In this document: positions 57,145 through 64,000 of the stretch, piece after piece
Layout: every line of letters starts with the position of its first letter
Position numbering within the stretch: position 1 is the first letter of the stretch
The notes under the pieces: model-generated
What the model was told of the DNA's origin: nothing
The model's input: only the letters and a program-made list of their open reading frames with translations
The model's database searches: none
DNA from: Marinobacter shengliensis
Lineage (GTDB): Bacteria > Pseudomonadota > Gammaproteobacteria > Pseudomonadales > Oleiphilaceae
Reading direction: 5' to 3'
Length of the DNA: 64,000 bases
Assembly (NCBI RefSeq): GCF_003007715.1
Contig: NZ_PXNO01000022.1
Coordinates: 1 to 64,000, forward strand
Made by a program: the position numbers and the translations under genes

Positions 57145-57978
57145 TCAGGGGATGATTTCCACAGGCAAGTCGCGGGTGGGCACGGCATCGTCACACTCGG
57201 GATTACGAACCGATATTTCAACCCGCCGGTTCACCGCCCGGTTCTCCGCGCTATCATTGGCCACCAACGGCCGGGTTTCGGCACGGCCGGCCGCCACAAC
57301 CCGCTCAGCCGGTACCTGGCGGTTCAGCACCAGTTCGTGGACGACAGATACCGCCCGGGCAGCAGACAAATCCCAGTTTGAGCGATACACGCTGCTGGAT
57401 ATGGGCACATCGTCGGTGTGGCCAGACACCACCACATCCCCGGTACAGGCCGACAGCACGGTAACCACCCGTTCGATGATCGGAATCATACCCGGCATGA
57501 TGGCGGCATCGCCAGAACGAAAGGTGGCTTCTTCGGAGAAACGGATAACCACCTGGTCTTCATCGTAATTGATGTGCAAGGTATCGGAGGCAACTTCGGT
57601 TTCCAGCTCCTGGATCAACCGGCTGGCCAAGTCCAGGACACCACCGGGAATCTGTCGGGTTTCCGAGCGCTCGGTTCGCTCGTCAATGAACTCCGGCTGA
57701 TCCTGCAGGTTTTCAGAAGGCTCCGGCAGCGATACGGTATCGGCTTCAATCAGGGTGAGGGGTGTACCGCCGATGTCCTCGGCCACCACATTGCTGGAGC
57801 CAAACGCCAGGGACATGGAGTTCGCCATGGCCCGGTACTTCTCGATATCCATCTCGGCGAACGACAACAGCAGGATAAAAAACGTCAGCAACAGAGTTGC
57901 CAGATCCGCGAAGGTGACAATCCAGTCGGGCGTACGCTTTTTGAGTGCGTTTTTTTTCAGTGGCCGCGCCGGTTGCAA
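57145..57978 (-). CDS. pomB: Flagellar motor stator protein PomB-like (MotB family)
   Basis: 277 residues. One N-terminal membrane segment carries the essential aspartate in TFADLATLL (residue 25). A plug region follows (FAEMDIEKYRAMANSMSLAFG, resembling PomB more than E. coli MotB), and then a C-terminal OmpA-like peptidoglycan-binding domain (VSGHTDDVPI, NRRVEI). It anchors the stator. Similarity to PomB suggests sodium drive, but ion choice needs testing. It lies 3 bp after the stator A gene. No other flagellar genes are nearby. Confidence 0.88.
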   Translation of the reverse strand: MQPARPLKKNALKKRTPDWIVTFADLATLLLTFFILLLSFAEMDIEKYRAMANSMSLAFGSSNVVAEDIGGTPLTLIEADTVSLPEPSENLQDQPEFIDERTERSETRQIPGGVLDLASRLIQELETEVASDTLHINYDEDQVVIRFSEEATFRSGDAAIMPGMIPIIERVVTVLSACTGDVVVSGHTDDVPISSSVYRSNWDLSAARAVSVVHELVLNRQVPAERVVAAGRAETRPLVANDSAENRAVNRRVEISVRNPECDDAVPTRDLPVEIIP

Positions 57979-57981
57979 ACC

Positions 57982-58761
57982 TCAGGCCTCCCGCTCCGGT
58001 TCCAGGTTGGTCCGGTGCTCTGGTGTTACGTAAGACGACAGCAGCTCCGTCATAACCCGGGGGTTCTCACCACGCATGATGCTCTTGATGGATGTGATAA
58101 TCAGCATCTGGTTGCGGGAATCGTCTTCCGCCTTGAGTTGCAGTTTATCCGCCAGGGGCAAGGCAATGAGCTGGGCAATAAAGGCGCCGTAGAGTGTGGT
58201 CAGCAGGGCAATGGCCATGGCCGGGCCAATGGATGAAGGGTCATCCAGAGTGTTCAGCATCTGCACCAGCCCCACCAGGGTACCCAGCATACCGATGGCC
58301 GGCGCGGATTCACCAATACCCCGAAACACTCGCTCAGCCACTTCATAGCGCTCTGCGGTTTGCTGGGTTTCCTGTAGCAGAGCCTCTTCTACCAGTTCCG
58401 GCGGGTGGCCATCTACACACAGGTTGATGGCTTTTTGCAGAAATTCATCGTCGGTTTCGTGGTTTTCCAGGCCCAGGATGCCCTCTTTGCGAACCACCCG
58501 AGCCAGTACACCCACTTCCCGGATCAGTTCCGCCGGACGGGGCAACCGGTCAGTAAAAGCCGAACGAAAAGCCAACCGGAAGGCGCTGACTACCGAGGGC
58601 ATTCGGAACTTGATCAGTGTCACTGCGAAGGTGCCACCCAGAACAATCGCCAGTCCGGGCAGATTCAGGAAGGTGATGACCGTGGCGTTGGCCAGCATCG
58701 CCAGGACAACAATCAGGATTCCGGCAAGCAATCCGACAAGCGTGAGAATGTCCATGAACAA
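57982..58761 (-). CDS. pomA: Flagellar motor stator protein PomA-like (MotA family)
   Basis: 259 residues with four membrane segments and the family regions LVGLLAGILIVVLAM, GTLVGLVQMLNTLDDPSSIGPAMA and ALLTTLYGAFIAQL. It is the ion-conducting partner of the PomB-like protein encoded next. PomA-type similarity supports a sodium motor. Confidence 0.88.
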   Translation of the reverse strand: MFMDILTLVGLLAGILIVVLAMLANATVITFLNLPGLAIVLGGTFAVTLIKFRMPSVVSAFRLAFRSAFTDRLPRPAELIREVGVLARVVRKEGILGLENHETDDEFLQKAINLCVDGHPPELVEEALLQETQQTAERYEVAERVFRGIGESAPAIGMLGTLVGLVQMLNTLDDPSSIGPAMAIALLTTLYGAFIAQLIALPLADKLQLKAEDDSRNQMLIITSIKSIMRGENPRVMTELLSSYVTPEHRTNLEPEREA

Positions 58762-58790
58762 CCCTTATGAAACGGCCGGAACCCGCGGCC

Positions 58791-61118
<2,328 letters not shown>

Positions 61119-61163
61119 AACGAAATTGTACTATCCGGTTGGTCGAACCCAAATAATGCACCG

Positions 61164-62309
61164 TCAGCCCGCCCGGAGATAACCACCGGGAGCGGAATTA
61201 GCCAGCCCTTCCAGCTCCAGCAGCAACAAAGACTGCATCAGCTGATCGGCTGGCAGGCCCGTGGCCTGGCTCAGTGCATCGGTAGATTGTGGATCATACC
61301 CCAAAGCCTCAAGCACCGCGATTTCCCGACTGTCCAACCCGGACAAATCCCGCTCTGCAGGGCCGGTTTGATCACATTCCGATGCGGGCTGCATCGACCA
61401 CCAGGTGCCCAGTTCCTCCAGAACGTCATCAGCGGTCTCCACCAGCCTTGCGCCCTGTTTGATCAACTGGTGACAACCCCGAGCCACCGGGCTGTGCACC
61501 GAGCCGGGAATGGCGAACACCTCGCGCCCCTGTTCCAGCGCGGTTCTCGCGGTGATCAGCGAGCCACTGCGCAGGCTGGCCTCAACCACCAGCACGCCAC
61601 GGCTCAGGCCACTGATAATCCGGTTCCGTTGCGGAAAGTGGGCGGCCCGTGCCTGTGTTCCGGGCGGGTATTCCGAGACAATAAGCCCCTGCTTAATGAT
61701 GCGCCCCGCCAGCTTTCGGTGTTGTGCGGGATACAACCTGTCGAGACCGCAGCCCACCACGGCAATGGTCGGAAAACCGGCATCCAGGGCGCCGGCATGG
61801 GCGGCACCGTCAATCCCCAGCGCAAGGCCACTGGTGATCAGAAGCCCGCGCCGGCTCAGTTCGGCGGCAAACTGCCGGGCGTGCTCCAGGCCAGCCCGGG
61901 TGGCATTGCGACTGCCGACAACGCCAAGCTGGTCCTTGTGCAGCAAGTCGGGATCACCCCGACCGTACAGCAACAACGGGGCGTTGTGGATGTGCCTGAG
62001 CGCATCCGGATACCCGGCTTCACCGTAACCAATCAGGAAAATTCCGGACGCCCGGCAGGCCGAGCATATCCGGCTTGCCTCCACCAACACCGGGTGCCCG
62101 GAATCGTCAGCCTGCCAGGCTATCACGGCATTGATGGCATCGGTGGCCAACCCCAGAGCTTTCAGGGTGGCGGCGTTCATTTCGAGGATATCAGTCAGCT
62201 GGTCGGTGTTGGCGAGTACCCGCTCACGCAGGCGAAGGCCAAACCGGGGCAGTAGAGACAACAGGAGCCAGCGGTCGCTGGCCGAATCCAGACAGTTACG
62301 TACAGACAT
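61164..62309 (-). CDS. dprA: DNA-processing protein DprA
   Basis: 381 residues. A SAM-like N-terminal part, then the Rossmann-fold DprA domain with LGVVGSRNATRAG, SGLALGIDGAAH, VVGCGLDRLYP and SEYPPGTQ, and a C-terminal winged-helix-like region. It loads RecA on incoming single-stranded DNA during transformation. It heads the tsaC-hemF-aroE run. Confidence 0.94.
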   Translation of the reverse strand: MSVRNCLDSASDRWLLLSLLPRFGLRLRERVLANTDQLTDILEMNAATLKALGLATDAINAVIAWQADDSGHPVLVEASRICSACRASGIFLIGYGEAGYPDALRHIHNAPLLLYGRGDPDLLHKDQLGVVGSRNATRAGLEHARQFAAELSRRGLLITSGLALGIDGAAHAGALDAGFPTIAVVGCGLDRLYPAQHRKLAGRIIKQGLIVSEYPPGTQARAAHFPQRNRIISGLSRGVLVVEASLRSGSLITARTALEQGREVFAIPGSVHSPVARGCHQLIKQGARLVETADDVLEELGTWWSMQPASECDQTGPAERDLSGLDSREIAVLEALGYDPQSTDALSQATGLPADQLMQSLLLLELEGLANSAPGGYLRAG

Positions 62310-62332
62310 CTTTTTTCATCCTTGAAAACGAC

Positions 62333-62360
62333 AATGGCCGGGCGCTCCGGCCCGGCCATT
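62333..62360. terminator. Hairpin terminator between the LysM gene and dprA
   Basis: A perfect 11-bp stem AATGGCCGGGC / GCCCGGCCATT with a 6-nt loop. On the minus strand a T-rich GTCGTTTTC follows, so it probably ends the LysM transcript. Confidence 0.7.
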
Positions 62361-62394
62361 CTACCTCATTACAGACAAGCCCATGCAGGGGTGA

Positions 62395-63411
62395 TCAGGG
62401 GTTCTTGACCCGATCACCCACCGCCAGCGGGCGAGTCGCCTGAAGAATCAGGCCATAGCTCATCTTTTCGTAAGACTGGAACACCATCAGCAGGCCAGCC
62501 CGCTCGGACGGCAGCTCGATGGTTTCACCGGTGACCGGGTCACGGACCAGGTTACCGCTCTTCATGACTGCCAGCACGTGGCCCGGCATCAAGCCCTCAC
62601 GTTCGCCGCGGTTGATGGCCACCACGTTGTACTGACCGATCTGGTTAACACCACCATCCACGGAAATCATCCGGCCCTCAATTTCCTCGTCCGGAGAGCT
62701 GGGCACGAAGTTGGTGGTCAGGCGGCGGTCTTCGTTGACCAGCAGGCGGTCACCGATGCGCACTTCCTCACTGGAACGGGTCAGGGTCATGGTCAGTACA
62801 TCACCGTTTTCCGCGGTAATGTTACCCTTGGCGATGCTGCGCGCTTCCAGCCCCAGGAATTCACCGGTTTCAGGATCCACAAATTCCTTGCTGCGACGGA
62901 AAACGCCAACCCGGTCAGCCGGCTTCTGGCCACGGGCATAAACCCGGTCACCGGCACCGGTGATGATGCGACCATCTTCGCCTTCCAGCACGTAAGGTGC
63001 GCCGTTGATTTCAGCCGGAGAGACAATGCGGGTGTCGGTCAGGAAGCTGCTGATGGCATCCAGCGGGATGGCTGGAATCGGGGTATCGATCGCTTCGGAA
63101 CGGATTTGCGGTGACAGCTTGACGACATCGCTGGTAGACACCTTGGTAATACGGGGCTTGCCATCGATGTACACCAGCGCCAGGCGATCACCCGGGTAAA
63201 TCAGGTGGGGGTTGGCAACCTGCGGATTAACGTGCCAGATTTCCGGCCAGTACCAGGGGTTGTTCAGGAATCGCGCTGAAATGTCCCAGAGGGTGTCCCC
63301 TTTGACGACAGTGTAACGCTCAGGATGATCAGACCTGAGCTCGGGTTGTGCCTGGGCCCAGGAGGTAAACAGCAGCGCCGTCGCTGCCAGAGCGTACAAC
63401 AATTTCCTCAT
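62395..63411 (-). CDS. Exported LysM peptidoglycan-binding protein
   Basis: 338 residues. A signal peptide ends near WAQAQ. A LysM domain (about 33-82) has VVKGDTLWDISARFL and HLIYPGDRLAL. The long C-terminal part includes beta-rich repeats (DTRIVSPAEINGAPYVLEG). It binds cell-wall glycan and is commonly divergent from def. The exact role is unknown. Confidence 0.88.
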   Translation of the reverse strand: MRKLLYALAATALLFTSWAQAQPELRSDHPERYTVVKGDTLWDISARFLNNPWYWPEIWHVNPQVANPHLIYPGDRLALVYIDGKPRITKVSTSDVVKLSPQIRSEAIDTPIPAIPLDAISSFLTDTRIVSPAEINGAPYVLEGEDGRIITGAGDRVYARGQKPADRVGVFRRSKEFVDPETGEFLGLEARSIAKGNITAENGDVLTMTLTRSSEEVRIGDRLLVNEDRRLTTNFVPSSPDEEIEGRMISVDGGVNQIGQYNVVAINRGEREGLMPGHVLAVMKSGNLVRDPVTGETIELPSERAGLLMVFQSYEKMSYGLILQATRPLAVGDRVKNP

Positions 63412-63597
63412 TGTCTATATCCTTGATCGCGTGCCTTGAATCTTTGCGTTGGGTAACGTCGCAGCGGTATCCCCGCAGCTTATTACGTTGTTATTCCCGT
63501 TACTATAGAAGATGTTCGGGTATTTGTGATGTTATCTTTTGTTCTTCCAGTAAATTCTTCAGTATGGCTGAAAGATTTTAACTATTAACTGATCAGT

Positions 63598-63627
63598 TTG
63601 TACTCAATCGACAATTTATCGGATAAT
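63598..63627 (+). promoter_or_regulatory. Possible sigma-70 promoter of def
   Basis: TTGTAC (63598-63603) and GATAAT (63622-63627) with an 18-bp spacer. It lies in the AT-rich 299-bp gap between the LysM gene and def. Nothing else is recognised in that gap. Confidence 0.45.
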
Positions 63628-63710
63628 AGAGCCATTACGTTCTCCCCATCATAGATTCGTGGAGAAAATTTGCGCAGACCGCCGTCGCATTTCAGAGAAG
63701 CCAAAGCATT

Positions 63711-64000
63711 ATGATTTTAGAGATTCTTGAGTACCCGGACCCGCGCCTTCGCACCATCGCCAAGCCGGTGGACGAGGTGACCGACGACATCCGCAAGCTG
63801 ATCGACGACATGTTCGAGACCATGTACGATGCCCCCGGCATTGGCCTGGCGGCTACTCAGGTCAATGTGCACAAGCAGATCATCGTCATGGACCTGTCGG
63901 AAGACAAGAGCGAGCCCCGGGTGTTCATCAACCCGAAAGTGGAAGTACTGGACGGTGAGCTGGAAGCCATGCAGGAAGGCTGCCTGTCGGTACCCGGTTT
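63711..64000 (+). CDS. def: Peptide deformylase (3' end outside window)
   Basis: The first 96 codons are visible. Motif I (GIGLAATQV) and motif II (EGCLS) of iron/zinc deformylases are present; the HExxH motif lies beyond the edge. It removes the N-formyl group from nascent proteins. The ATG at 63711 is followed by the normal deformylase N-terminus, [14 protein letters not shown]. Confidence 0.95.
   Translation, partial: MILEILEYPDPRLRTIAKPVDEVTDDIRKLIDDMFETMYDAPGIGLAATQVNVHKQIIVMDLSEDKSEPRVFINPKVEVLDGELEAMQEGCLSVPG

Overview
The window looks like chromosomal DNA of a marine gammaproteobacterium. Marinobacter or a close relative fits best. The evidence is the gene order and protein flavour: lysM-dprA-tsaC-hemF-aroE divergent from def, an aa3-type cytochrome oxidase cluster, PomAB-type motor genes, ectoine synthase, TRAP transport of 3-hydroxybutyrate, PA4642 and YheV family proteins. 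I see no tRNA, rRNA, CRISPR array, insertion sequence or prophage. The assignment to genus is inference.

Layout. 1-1262: the 5' part of an S-type pyocin-domain toxin gene (minus strand), cut by the window edge just as an HNH DNase domain begins. 1437-11428: a poly/oligo-3-hydroxybutyrate catabolic block. It holds a secreted oligomer hydrolase, a sigma-54 activator, and an operon of TRAP transporter, 3-hydroxybutyrate dehydrogenase and acetoacetyl-CoA synthetase. Two sigma-54 type promoters and a family of YGTCY-N8-GGACR dyads tie these genes into one probable regulon. 11744-23495: an esterase lipoprotein, a DUF6164 protein, a DUF2868/DUF3482 membrane-GTPase pair, a solitary ectC with an MFS carrier, a Gcr-type membrane protein, a type III PLP decarboxylase, an ATP-grasp ligase, a DUF6746 protein behind a Fur-box-like site, and an eIF2B-like protein. 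23449-27498: HrpB helicase and an MFS transporter.

27625-36330: the cytochrome c oxidase structural and assembly genes, namely coxB-coxA-ctaG-coxC, then SURF1, a SCO-like unknown, ctaA, cyoE and SCO. 36548-43469: a MATE pump, an unknown gene, and a tightly coupled operon of a cupredoxin, a membrane GGDEF-EAL protein, a DUF3034 protein and a lipoprotein truncated globin, followed by a DoxX protein. This operon is the best candidate for an undescribed signalling or redox system. 43473-50554: a 7TMR-DISM diguanylate cyclase, a DUF1653 protein, a Na+/H+ antiporter-family protein, yheV-prlC and a gamma carbonic anhydrase.

50617-56087: an osmoregulated periplasmic glucan operon (small ORF, opgH, opgD, and an alkaline-phosphatase-fold membrane protein that may decorate the glucan). 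56242-64000: a small heat-shock protein with a likely sigma-32 promoter, a PA4642 family protein, pomB-pomA-like genes, aroE, hemF, tsaC, dprA, a LysM protein, and the 5' part of def.

The most unusual non-coding signal is a set of long hairpins in intergenic gaps (19.8, 26.0, 26.2, 47.2, 47.4 and 49.9 kb). Within each family the central sequence is constant. The 17-28 bp arms are specific to each locus, yet complementary to each other.
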